Shown here: positions 40,005 to 49,094 of the stretch, one piece after another
How positions within the stretch are numbered: position 1 is the stretch's first letter
Layout of the letters: each line of letters opens with the position of its first letter
IMG/VR virus record: IMGVR_UViG_3300042325_000241
Coordinates: 1-51,271 of that record
Source: a virus
Direction: 5' to 3' (one strand)
DNA length: 51,271 bases
Program-made: the position numbers and the translations under genes
The notes under the pieces: model-generated
What the model saw: the letters and a program-made list of their open reading frames with translations, nothing else
The model's database searches: none
What the model was told of the DNA's origin: nothing

Positions 40005-43000
40005 AATGAGAAGGAATTGTAGCCCATACTAGACCCAACAAAGGTTACTGTCACTGTCTGACCTGCGGTAAGTGCGGTAGTTCCAGTATCTGGCATACTG
40101 GTGGTAGCGGTTTTTATAACGGTTGTATCGACCTTTAAGCTGATGCTAACTTCAGACCCGCCCATCATGTCGTACGCATACATGGAGTAGTTAAGGGTCC
40201 CTGTATTTCCTGCGGTGAATACCAGTGTTTCGGGTGATCCATAGGAATACATTTGGCCTGTTAGTTGGCTTCCTGAGTTGTCACCGCTACCACTGTAGCT
40301 AGCACTGTTAGAATTGCTAACCAAGTTGAATGGTACAGAAGGATGCAATATAACACTAGCTGTAGCACCTGCACCGTTTGATGTTATAGCTCGTATTAGG
40401 ACGGTGTTATCTGACCCAACGGTCATACTGTACACAGAGATTGTGCCGGGTGAGGAACTGTAGGTACTCTGCCATGATCCACCGTTCACATTGTATTCGT
40501 AATCTGTAATATACGAACCACCATCAGAGATAGGTGCACTAAAAGTAACTGTCCCAGGCATCATGGAACCATCCCCAGATGTACTAGCTGTGATAACAGG
40601 TGCGGATGGGGTTGAGGATGGTGCGTTGTAGGTGAACAGTGTGTTAGCTGCGTTGGTACCACTGGGTGTGGTAACTAGAACACTAGTTGCACCAGCGGTT
40701 CCAGCAGGTGATGTTGCGGTAATGGTGGTTTCATTTACCACGGTTACACTTGTTGCTGCAACCCCGCCTATGGTAACCGCAGTAGCTCCGGTTAGGTTAG
40801 TTCCAGTAATAGTCACGGTGGTGGCACCTGCTGTAGAACCTCCTGATGGGGAGATACTAGTCACAGTAGGTGCTGGTGGTAATGGTAGAGAAGTAGCACT
40901 CACCTGTGCTGTACCATTGGCGTACCCGGTGCGTGTGGTGTTCACTGTCACGGTGGAGGAGGTGTTAGCTGCAACCCCTGTTACCGTGATCTTCCCAGTA
41001 CTGTTAATAGTAGCAGTGCCCACAGACGCAGATGGGGTGTACACGCTAATACCGTTGTAGCTGGTCACTTGCACCGTGAACCCGGTGGTGGTTGGAGTTG
41101 GTGTGCCAAAGGTTATTGCATCGTCTGTTAATGGGGTCGGTACGGCACTTCCCCAAGTAATGGTAGCCGTGTAATCTACATTGTTAGTTGTAAAGGTGTA
41201 AGTGTTAGTGCCGTTAGGTGTGATTTCCCCGGCTATTAAAGGTATAGAAGTACTCACAATTCCTCTGATACTGAATCCCCAACTAACAGTCCCATTTATA
41301 TTTCGATACACCATCAACATTCTATCCGCATTTCTCCAGTCCAGAGTGTGGTATCCGTTAGTCACATAGGAAAGAACCCAATTACCTGGGTTTCCGTTGG
41401 ACAGTGTATCTTCAAATACCAAGTTGTAGGTGTTGCCAGAATAGCTAAGTGTTCCCGTGAGAGGCACACACATTGTGAGACTTGTAGAAGGAACCCGTGT
41501 AGGAGTTGTAGGAGTTGTCGGGGAGCAATACCTGTGCCATGCAAAACTGTTCCAGAACCATGCCCTACCTGCAAAGGAGTAGATCTCATTTAGAATAGGG
41601 GATAGTGGGAACTCAAAGGGGTTAGAGTTGGTATTGGGTGGTGCCAAACAGGTCCCTGTTTGCACCCCACTAGGTGTGGGTGTGGTAGATGTGTTAGTGC
41701 AACCTAGCACGAGGACCCTCCTCCCCATTCTATCAAATTTACTTACAACAAAGTAACTGCCGTTATTGTTGTATTGTGGTCTATCCCAGTTCACAATACT
41801 AATCATCTCACCTATGGCAGGGTTTAAATCCGCACTGTTGTAATTAAAGATGTCTAAAATTGTAAATGTTAGCGTAAAATTTACTTTGTCCAACTCCCAA
41901 GCATGTATATAGGGCGCAAGGAACAATGTGCCACCTTGGGTGGTTATCCCTGGGCCAGTTGGTCCAGCTATATCTGAATCCAAACTTCCAAAGTCCCACC
42001 CTGCTCTACAATCGGTGGTAAGTACCGGGGTTGTTGGTACCACTGGAAAAGTTGTATTTGTAGGGGGTACATAGGGTGGTGGGTACACGGCTTCAGGTGG
42101 ATAACAGTACAGACTACTGTTGCTCAAGCGTATCGCGTAGCCCGCAGGACCTGTTGGGGTCTTAATATATATGTCTTGGCCAGCTATGTCGGTTTGTGCA
42201 GGGACTGTAATAACAGCCTGTGTGTCGGATGTAACTGAAATAGTCAACCCTGGAATACTGGTGGTGGTTACCCCTGTGAAGTTAAACCCGGTAAGGGTAA
42301 TGGTTCCACCATTGTCGTATATGCAGGGTGATGTCTGAACATTAGAAACCGTAGGCATAGGCTCAGGAAACTTCTCTAGTGTCACTGAGATGTACGCAGT
42401 GGTTTTAATCATTGCGGTTGGTGCAGGTGTCCACCAGCTATCCTTCCCATAGGGGTTATTCCCACCTGTTGCACACTGACCCCCATAGGTAGAGTTCAAT
42501 TTATAAACTTGAGCCGGTGGCCACACATACTTTCCTGCCAATAAGTCAAAGTCATATCCAAGATAAATACTATACTTAGGCCAAAATGATTGACATGCAC
42601 GGGTCATCTGCCCAGCACTGTTGTACTGTGCCGATATGTACTCTTGCCCATGTTGAGCGTAGGTGGGGTTTTGTGCAGTTACATATACCGATTCATAGCC
42701 ACCAAGACCCATAACCTCAGGGCTTAAAGTGAAGGATGGTCTAGCTGCCTTAATCGCTGTGAATGTATCCTTCCGTGACAAGCTTATATTTAAGCTGTCT
42801 ACACCATCTGCGTTATTGTACTCGCCAATTACAAAATTAGGTCGGCTAGAGTAAGCTTCCCCTGCGGATGTCTTGTAGTCAAAGGTGACAGGGTAGTTCA
42901 AGTACCTAGCCCCACCACGCCAACTTCCACCCCCCATATTTAGACCAGAGACATCACTTATCTTAATACCACGGGACCCCCAAACTTGATTACTTGCACT

Positions 43001-43504
43001 GTTCCCGTTTACGGTTAGTGCTGAAACATAATCGGTACTGATTGTGTACCACATGTACCCTTTGAAACCAGCAGGAGGTGCAAAGCTGACAGAAGCTGTT
43101 CCGTCCTCTCCATCGCCTACAGTTTCAACAACTGCATTAAACTGCTGGACTAGTCCGTCCCCTGACCATGAAATGGCTAGACCCCCACTCGCACTAGCAC
43201 TTACGGTGGGTTGTGGTGGATCTTCCCCAGTTATAAGCCTACCAATTTCTATGGTGATGAATAAAGCTCCAGGCCCTGTGTTACCCGCATCCTTCTCCCA
43301 TGTTTGTGATATGTTGTTGGATACACCGTAGGAGAAGTTACTGTTGTTCGATCCAACTGGGTACGAGGTTGCAGTACCACCGCTAGGAGCACCATTGATG
43401 TTGTTGGATACCCAGTGGTATCCAGCAGGTGCATTGACTGCCCCAATAGTGACGGTTCTGCCACCACCACCAACGGGTATATAAGGGGGATTAAGTGTTG
43501 GCAT
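39992..43504 (-). CDS. giant multidomain tail fibre/adhesin, 1170 aa
   Basis: All-beta, Ser/Thr/Gly-rich. It contains at least two IPT/TIG-like domains: residues around 396-460 (MPTVSNVQTSPCIYDNGGTI, LTGFNFTG) and ~895-975 (VTSISPSGGSTAGATTVTIT, then GVAATSVTVVNETTITATSP). A fibronectin-III-like segment follows (PSAPVITASTSGDGSMMPGT). The C-terminal ~100 residues end in MGYNSFSLWMS. Multidomain Ig-like proteins of this type sit at the virion surface and bind host glycans. It is the last of the fibre genes. Confidence 0.75.
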   Translation of the reverse strand: MPTLNPPYIPVGGGGRTVTIGAVNAPAGYHWVSNNINGAPSGGTATSYPVGSNNSNFSYGVSNNISQTWEKDAGNTGPGALFITIEIGRLITGEDPPQPTVSASASGGLAISWSGDGLVQQFNAVVETVGDGEDGTASVSFAPPAGFKGYMWYTISTDYVSALTVNGNSASNQVWGSRGIKISDVSGLNMGGGSWRGGARYLNYPVTFDYKTSAGEAYSSRPNFVIGEYNNADGVDSLNISLSRKDTFTAIKAARPSFTLSPEVMGLGGYESVYVTAQNPTYAQHGQEYISAQYNSAGQMTRACQSFWPKYSIYLGYDFDLLAGKYVWPPAQVYKLNSTYGGQCATGGNNPYGKDSWWTPAPTAMIKTTAYISVTLEKFPEPMPTVSNVQTSPCIYDNGGTITLTGFNFTGVTTTSIPGLTISVTSDTQAVITVPAQTDIAGQDIYIKTPTGPAGYAIRLSNSSLYCYPPEAVYPPPYVPPTNTTFPVVPTTPVLTTDCRAGWDFGSLDSDIAGPTGPGITTQGGTLFLAPYIHAWELDKVNFTLTFTILDIFNYNSADLNPAIGEMISIVNWDRPQYNNNGSYFVVSKFDRMGRRVLVLGCTNTSTTPTPSGVQTGTCLAPPNTNSNPFEFPLSPILNEIYSFAGRAWFWNSFAWHRYCSPTTPTTPTRVPSTSLTMCVPLTGTLSYSGNTYNLVFEDTLSNGNPGNWVLSYVTNGYHTLDWRNADRMLMVYRNINGTVSWGFSIRGIVSTSIPLIAGEITPNGTNTYTFTTNNVDYTATITWGSAVPTPLTDDAITFGTPTPTTTGFTVQVTSYNGISVYTPSASVGTATINSTGKITVTGVAANTSSTVTVNTTRTGYANGTAQVSATSLPLPPAPTVTSISPSGGSTAGATTVTITGTNLTGATAVTIGGVAATSVTVVNETTITATSPAGTAGATSVLVTTPSGTNAANTLFTYNAPSSTPSAPVITASTSGDGSMMPGTVTFSAPISDGGSYITDYEYNVNGGSWQSTYSSSPGTISVYSMTVGSDNTVLIRAITSNGAGATASVILHPSVPFNLVSNSNSASYSGSGDNSGSQLTGQMYSYGSPETLVFTAGNTGTLNYSMYAYDMMGGSEVSISLKVDTTVIKTATTSMPDTGTTALTAGQTVTVTFVGSSMGYNSFSLWMS

Positions 43505-43512
43505 GATATCTC

Positions 43513-44844
43513 CTAGGTATTAAATTGCACCCATGCGCTGCCGTAGTAGGTGTAGAGTATTGCGTCCGTAGTATTAACCCATCTGTCACCCTGTCCTGGG
43601 GAAGTTGGTGCTGTTGAACCCGTGTTAAACAATGTTCCTGATCCACCCCCACTACTTCCTGTAGCGTCTGTAGCATTAATCCACTTGCTGGTGGCGGTGT
43701 CATATTTTAAAACTTGTCCGTTGGTGGGTGTTGTAACCACCACATCTGTTAGACCAGTTAATACGGTTGATCCTCCACCGCTGCCTGTTGCATCGGTGTC
43801 GTTAATCCATTTACTAGTGGAGGCGTTGTATTTTAGAACCTGTCCGTTAGCAGGTGTGGTAAGCACCACATCCGTAAGTCCAAGTAGTGCCGTAGCCCCA
43901 CTACTACCAGTTGCATCCGTATCATTAACCCATTTACTAGTTGATGTGTTGTACTTTAAAACCTGCCCGTTAGATGGTGTTGTGATAACAACATCAGTTA
44001 AGGCTACTAGGGTGCTAGACCCACCACCAACCAATGCATCACCGTCCACAATAAGAATAGGTGTCCCAGTTTGGTCAGCGCACCATAGTTGTTTATCTGG
44101 AATATTTATGCAGATCTCAAATGGTACTAGATCCGTGGATAGGGGAACCTTACCCGCAACAATACTGCGTCTAGGTTTAATAATGTCTGTGTAGGACAGG
44201 TCTAGCTCTAGTATGGCTGGTATAAGCCCAGGTGCGCCAAAGCTGATGAGCACATGTGCCCCTGACGAGAATGTCAGGGCACTGAATATCACATAACCAC
44301 TGGCGTTAGTAACTAGGGTGGTGGTACCACTGACATTTGCACCAGATGCGGTTGCAACTATGCTCACACCGTCTAATGGTATGGAGTTATTGGAGGAGTC
44401 TTTTAGTTGCAGCTTAATAGGTATCTGGAGGGTTCTATTGATGATCGCAGTGGTAGGTATAGGCGTTGATGTGATAACTAACTTAGATGCGTTCGATATT
44501 GAAAATGTGATTGAGGATATTACATTCAAATTAGTCGTGGTAAACGACAGTGATGCTGGTGCAATGTCTAGGGTGCTATTAGACGAGTCCGGCACAAAGC
44601 CCAAGTTGGTGAATGCTGCAACACCGCTTACAAACGGTATGGACAGTGTACCGCTTAGGTTATATCCTGCATTACCCACACCCTCAACGACTAGGACCGT
44701 ACCAACAAAACCCGCATCTACCGTGAACGCATTAGTAACCGTGTCCAGGTTGCCAACTTGGATAACAGGTTGGGTGCTAAGGGTAGCGTTGTACCGTGCG
44801 CCCTGTGGCTGAGTTAGTATTTTTAGTGCTTTGATAATAGCCAT
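43513..44844 (-). CDS. tail fibre with Ig-like domain and three tandem repeats, 443 aa
   Basis: The N-terminal half has an invasin/Big_1-like domain (LQIPIKLQLKDSSNNSIPLD then GYVIFSALTFSSGAHV). Residues ~290-415 hold three repeats of about 43 residues: LTDVVITTPSNGQVLKYNTS..KWVNDTDATGS, each with 'GQVLKY' and 'SKW(I/V)N'. The same short unit occurs in the two preceding genes. The C-terminus (WVNTTDAILYTYYGSAWVQF) is the usual fibre-tip element. It likely trimerises. Confidence 0.72.
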   Translation of the reverse strand: MAIIKALKILTQPQGARYNATLSTQPVIQVGNLDTVTNAFTVDAGFVGTVLVVEGVGNAGYNLSGTLSIPFVSGVAAFTNLGFVPDSSNSTLDIAPASLSFTTTNLNVISSITFSISNASKLVITSTPIPTTAIINRTLQIPIKLQLKDSSNNSIPLDGVSIVATASGANVSGTTTLVTNASGYVIFSALTFSSGAHVLISFGAPGLIPAILELDLSYTDIIKPRRSIVAGKVPLSTDLVPFEICINIPDKQLWCADQTGTPILIVDGDALVGGGSSTLVALTDVVITTPSNGQVLKYNTSTSKWVNDTDATGSSGATALLGLTDVVLTTPANGQVLKYNASTSKWINDTDATGSGGGSTVLTGLTDVVVTTPTNGQVLKYDTATSKWINATDATGSSGGGSGTLFNTGSTAPTSPGQGDRWVNTTDAILYTYYGSAWVQFNT

Positions 44845-46046
44845 TAGTAGGAGTCTCCATCAATTACCAGACCTGCGGAACCTGTAGAGGGTGCTCCGGT
44901 GGTACCGGGTTGCCAACGACTATTTGTTGCGCTCCAGACTAGGGACTGTCCGTCCACCGCACCATTACGCCCAATTAGGAGTTTTAATGTGCTCATATTG
45001 TACTCTAGCGGATAGGTTGGTGTCAACACTTCCATATTATCTTGGGGTCGCCATTCTAATGCGACACTGTCCCAACCTAGTACCTGTCTGTCCGTAGCAC
45101 CGGATTGTGCAATTTTGAGTACGCTTCCTGCGGGTGTGTAGGTCAGTGGCAGTACAGGGTTTATCCCTAGTCCTGCCCCACCGTTGGATACAGAGGTTGC
45201 CATGTAGGACGCTAAGTAGTTATCAATGTTTTGGAATGTTCCTGAGTCACTCCACCAGCTTTGGTTTGGTGCAAGCTCGCCATCAAACATATATCCTTGT
45301 AGGTCGGTGGAGCTTGGTGGTCCAAACCCTAATTTTATACGCACTGTTTTTGAACTGGAGTTATAAACACAAATTTGCTTGATTACGGTGGCTATGAAAC
45401 CACCTGCTATAGGCAGCTTATAGATAGAGCTTACGCCTGTGCCGTTAGTGATCTTTTGAGCGATCTGTTCATCAATTCCCCAGGTTGTTTGCCCGGTCAC
45501 ACCGTGCGACATGGTCACATGCACATGGTCATCAGCCGTGAGTGTTTGCACCCCGGTTGGTGCAACGACTATAGAAATCTCCTCGATGTTTTCACTGTCT
45601 AGAACTATTACAGAAGGGTAGCTTAACAAGAAAGCTTCTGAGAATCTCCACACCTTTAATGAGGGTATGTCCATGTCAATCATACAGGTGTCGATGTAGT
45701 TGAGTGGATCATCTAGCTTACCCGCATCCGTGCCTGGTAATAGGGTGATGTTGGTGTAGGTTCTAATCCGAAGACTGTAGGTCTGTGCGGTGATTGCGTT
45801 ATTATAAAGGTAGATTTCCTTGACCACACGCTTACCTTCGGTGGCGTACTCCACCAAGGTATTCACACTGTTTGTTGAAGGAACACTGTAGAAAATACGC
45901 TCGTAGTTCTCCTCACCACCACCGTCTGGATAGTTGTTGGAGTCGGTAGTAAACTCCATTAAATGGGTCGTTGCGGTTACATTACACGCAACACCTTGGG
46001 ATTTAATATATAACCTTGTTTTTGGGCCTAGTATTAGAGTTTTCAT
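44844..46046 (-). CDS. tail fibre/appendage protein, 400 aa
   Basis: A beta-rich protein (MKTLILGPKTRLYIKSQGVA) with two copies of the short fibre unit near the C-terminus (DRQVLGWDSVALEWRPQDN and DGQSLVWSATNSRWQPG). The start overlaps the end of the collagen-like gene by 4 nt. It lies between two fibre genes and is probably part of the same structure. No further domain was recognised. Confidence 0.65.
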   Translation of the reverse strand: MKTLILGPKTRLYIKSQGVACNVTATTHLMEFTTDSNNYPDGGGEENYERIFYSVPSTNSVNTLVEYATEGKRVVKEIYLYNNAITAQTYSLRIRTYTNITLLPGTDAGKLDDPLNYIDTCMIDMDIPSLKVWRFSEAFLLSYPSVIVLDSENIEEISIVVAPTGVQTLTADDHVHVTMSHGVTGQTTWGIDEQIAQKITNGTGVSSIYKLPIAGGFIATVIKQICVYNSSSKTVRIKLGFGPPSSTDLQGYMFDGELAPNQSWWSDSGTFQNIDNYLASYMATSVSNGGAGLGINPVLPLTYTPAGSVLKIAQSGATDRQVLGWDSVALEWRPQDNMEVLTPTYPLEYNMSTLKLLIGRNGAVDGQSLVWSATNSRWQPGTTGAPSTGSAGLVIDGDSY

Positions 46047-49000
46047 AGTCCAAAAAAGCTCCTTCTTTGGGCCGAGTTGTTAGGCCTTGGTTTTAGGGTT
46101 AGTGCGTTACCGTTCATATAAAAGAGTCCGTTTGTGCCTAGTTCGAGTGCAAGGTAGGGGTTTGCAGAATTTGCAATACTTTTGAGAACTAGGCCTGTGC
46201 CTGTAATAGTCCTTACAGCTAGTGCGGGGTTCTGTGTGGTGCCCGTGTTGAATAGACCACCCGTAATATCTGCTGTGGTTGGGTTTACAGTTGGTCCAGC
46301 GGGACCGACTGCCCCGCTAGCCCCAGTTGGACCACTTGCTCCCCTAAGATTTACAGGTGTTCCCCAAGGATCTGTTCCTGAAGTGGTTTTTGGACCAAAC
46401 AAATAACTACCAACATACTCACCGCTGGAGGTATTAAGTATTGTAATGTGGAGATCACCAACAGCACCTAGGGAGGAGGACGGATCGTCTGGAATAGCTG
46501 TATTTGCATTGATTGTTGCGTAGTGGATCATCTGACCCGACTGAGGCCCAGCCACACCTTGGATACCTTGGATTCCTTGTACCCCTTCTGTTCCTTTTAG
46601 CTCAATGTAGGTGCTAGTAGGCCATGCGTTGTTAGCCTTTGGACCGTACCACCGTACTGAGTAGCTAGAGTTTAATAGTAGGAAGTCCCCGTTGTTTCCA
46701 ATGTAGTTGTAGTTGGTATTTGGAGGCATGGTGGTGACATCACCAACATGATCTATTTTGCGAATTAGGTTGGATGTTGATAAACCCTGTGCGCCCGTAT
46801 TTCCCATTACACCCTGAACACCTTGTACGCCTTGTATTCCAGCAGCCCCAGTATTTCCAATAGGCCCAACTAAATTTACAGGTGCTTGGATGCTTGTCCA
46901 TTTGTTGTTCAAACAACCACTACACTTAGGCCCATACAGATAGTGTCCGATGGTGTCGATGTAGAAGTCACCAGAGTGCCCTAGTCCTTGCGGTGGTACA
47001 CCCTCACCCCATAGGATAGTAGGCCTAGAGTGGTCATGTGGAACACCTGCAACCCAGTTAACACCATCAAAAACTAAAACCTCACCAGCATTGGCATCTA
47101 TACCAAAGGCTAGAACCTGTGCGACAGAATCCCAGTATAAGGGGGTGTTTGCAGTGATTTTTGCGCTGGGTAAATCCGACACATTCCACGCCTTAGTGGT
47201 TTGGTTCCATAGGAGGGTTTGGTTGGTTTTTGTACCGTCCCCGATTTTAAGTGTGGATGTGCCACTCGTCCAGTTGAGTGGTGATGTTGCGTTTAATTCT
47301 TTTACCGTGTTGGAGTTAGCCCAGTTTACACCGTTGAATACTAGTGCTTGTCCGTTGACAGGTGCGGTGATGACCACATCAGATAGGGAGTCTATGGTGA
47401 TTTCACCATTGATCCACTTGGTGCCGTTGTAGGTTAGTACCTCACCCGTTTTAGAGGAGGCTAGTGTGACATCCGTGAGTCCTGAGAGTACTGCGTTAGG
47501 TGTGATAAACTCCCACGCCTTACTAGTGTTGTTCCAGGTCATTACCTGACCTGTCACACTCCCACTAGACAGTGCGATGGTGATACTACCCGCAGTGGTT
47601 ACACTTACTGGGTAGGTTCCGACTAGATTTGCTGGTTCACCCTGTTCACCCTTAGCAACTAGTAGATCCCAGTTAAGAGTCGTGTTTGGTGTGATGTTTA
47701 GGGTGTTGTTGATTTCACAAATATAAATACCACCCAGGTAGTACACCACCGCGCCCTTGGAGTAGTTTACTAGGCTGCTCCATGTTCCATTCCATTCCAT
47801 CCCTGCGGTGCCATCAGCACCAGCAGGACCACCTATTCCATTTTGTCCAGAAGCCCCTAGAAGGGACACACCTGAACCCCATGCACCACTTACCTTAGGC
47901 CCAAACAACTTGGGTGCACCAGTACCCGCCATCTGCATATAGAAGTCACCGTCCACACCATTTTCAACTATAGGTGCACCCGTACCAGAGAGTATGGACT
48001 TCGCTGCTACGCTAGTGCTAGCTACCCAGTTAGTGCCGTTGTAGGTGAGCACATTGCCTGTTACCGCATCTGGAACACTAAATGAGATTGTGGATGTTGC
48101 AGAGTTCCAATTGATGGGAGAATCTGCAATTATGTTAGCCACACCGCTACCGGAACCGCCAGAACCCTTGAGTGCAACGAGTCCCCAGTCAGCAGCATTT
48201 GAGGGGCTATTGGAAGTGGATTTTAGTGAGACATAGCTCGAACCACCGGACTCTACCACTGAGCCAATGGGGTAGGTGGTACCTGATGCCCAGGTTCCCT
48301 TCCACTCTAGTCCGGCTGTTCCAGAAGGGCCACTAGGACCGACTGGACCAGCTAAACCCAATAGACTTACACCTGCTCCCCATCCTTGTGAGGTGGTATA
48401 ACCACCGTACAATCTACCTGTGAGGAGGTTGATGTAGAAGTCTCCTTCCCTGCGCTCTAATGAGCTAGGGAAGAGGCTAGTTGGTGCTTCATTACCATAA
48501 AATATTTTTGAACCTGCGGGTCCAACCGTACCAACACCGGGAATACCCTGAGCACCAATGTCCCCTGTTTCACCCTTGAGGCTAATTGCACCACCCCAAC
48601 TAGAAACACCCCCAGTGGTCGTTCTAGGCCCATATAAGCTCTTGGTAGTAGTATGTAGGTAATAGTCCCCATCGTTTGCTGTAGTGCTACTGGTGGGCAC
48701 ACTAGAACCGGATAGGAAGGATGCACCGCGCACGCCCTGGGTTCCACTAGGCCCAATCGGACCTGCAACTCCAACCCCACCACTAGGCCCAGCGGGTCCA
48801 ATTGCTCCACCGGATAGGACTCGCACCCATGCACCTACACCACCTGCATATTTCCAGATGTGTAGATAACTGTTGAGTGTGTCAAACCAAAATGCCTTTG
48901 CTGTGGTTGGGTTAACAGGATCTGCGGGTTGTGTGTTCTGGATGATGTAATCAGCACCCGTGGACAACAACACACCCCCAATATAGAGGTTGTTGGTGTT

Positions 49001-49093
49001 GGTGGAATAAGCTGGTTCACCTACTAAATAAGCACCCGCTAGTGAGTTGGCTTCAACGACAGAACTTGGTCCATTTTTAAATTGGATATTCAT
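46043..49093 (-). CDS. collagen-like tail fibre, 1016 aa
   Basis: There are six modules of the type '(G)DFYIN...LYGPK...W...LKG' (for example DGDYYLHTTTKSLYGPRTTT), each joined to collagen-type Gly-X-Y triplets (GPAGPSGGVGVAGPIGPSG; GIQGVQGVQGVMGNTGAQG). Between them are at least six 'G.VL.(Y/W/F)(N/D)...W' units (TGEVLTYNGTKW, NGQALVFNGVNW). Collagen-like triplets form trimeric rods in phage fibres. The last residues (PNNSAQRRSFFGL) are a short tail. It likely makes the long shaft. Confidence 0.8.
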   Translation of the reverse strand: MNIQFKNGPSSVVEANSLAGAYLVGEPAYSTNTNNLYIGGVLLSTGADYIIQNTQPADPVNPTTAKAFWFDTLNSYLHIWKYAGGVGAWVRVLSGGAIGPAGPSGGVGVAGPIGPSGTQGVRGASFLSGSSVPTSSTTANDGDYYLHTTTKSLYGPRTTTGGVSSWGGAISLKGETGDIGAQGIPGVGTVGPAGSKIFYGNEAPTSLFPSSLERREGDFYINLLTGRLYGGYTTSQGWGAGVSLLGLAGPVGPSGPSGTAGLEWKGTWASGTTYPIGSVVESGGSSYVSLKSTSNSPSNAADWGLVALKGSGGSGSGVANIIADSPINWNSATSTISFSVPDAVTGNVLTYNGTNWVASTSVAAKSILSGTGAPIVENGVDGDFYMQMAGTGAPKLFGPKVSGAWGSGVSLLGASGQNGIGGPAGADGTAGMEWNGTWSSLVNYSKGAVVYYLGGIYICEINNTLNITPNTTLNWDLLVAKGEQGEPANLVGTYPVSVTTAGSITIALSSGSVTGQVMTWNNTSKAWEFITPNAVLSGLTDVTLASSKTGEVLTYNGTKWINGEITIDSLSDVVITAPVNGQALVFNGVNWANSNTVKELNATSPLNWTSGTSTLKIGDGTKTNQTLLWNQTTKAWNVSDLPSAKITANTPLYWDSVAQVLAFGIDANAGEVLVFDGVNWVAGVPHDHSRPTILWGEGVPPQGLGHSGDFYIDTIGHYLYGPKCSGCLNNKWTSIQAPVNLVGPIGNTGAAGIQGVQGVQGVMGNTGAQGLSTSNLIRKIDHVGDVTTMPPNTNYNYIGNNGDFLLLNSSYSVRWYGPKANNAWPTSTYIELKGTEGVQGIQGIQGVAGPQSGQMIHYATINANTAIPDDPSSSLGAVGDLHITILNTSSGEYVGSYLFGPKTTSGTDPWGTPVNLRGASGPTGASGAVGPAGPTVNPTTADITGGLFNTGTTQNPALAVRTITGTGLVLKSIANSANPYLALELGTNGLFYMNGNALTLKPRPNNSAQRRSFFGL

Positions 49094-49094
49094 T

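Noticed and set aside
43640-44010. CRISPR-like regular repeats
   Set aside because: The ~129-bp repeats are in frame and encode fibre-protein repeats; no short direct repeats with unique spacers occur in the window.
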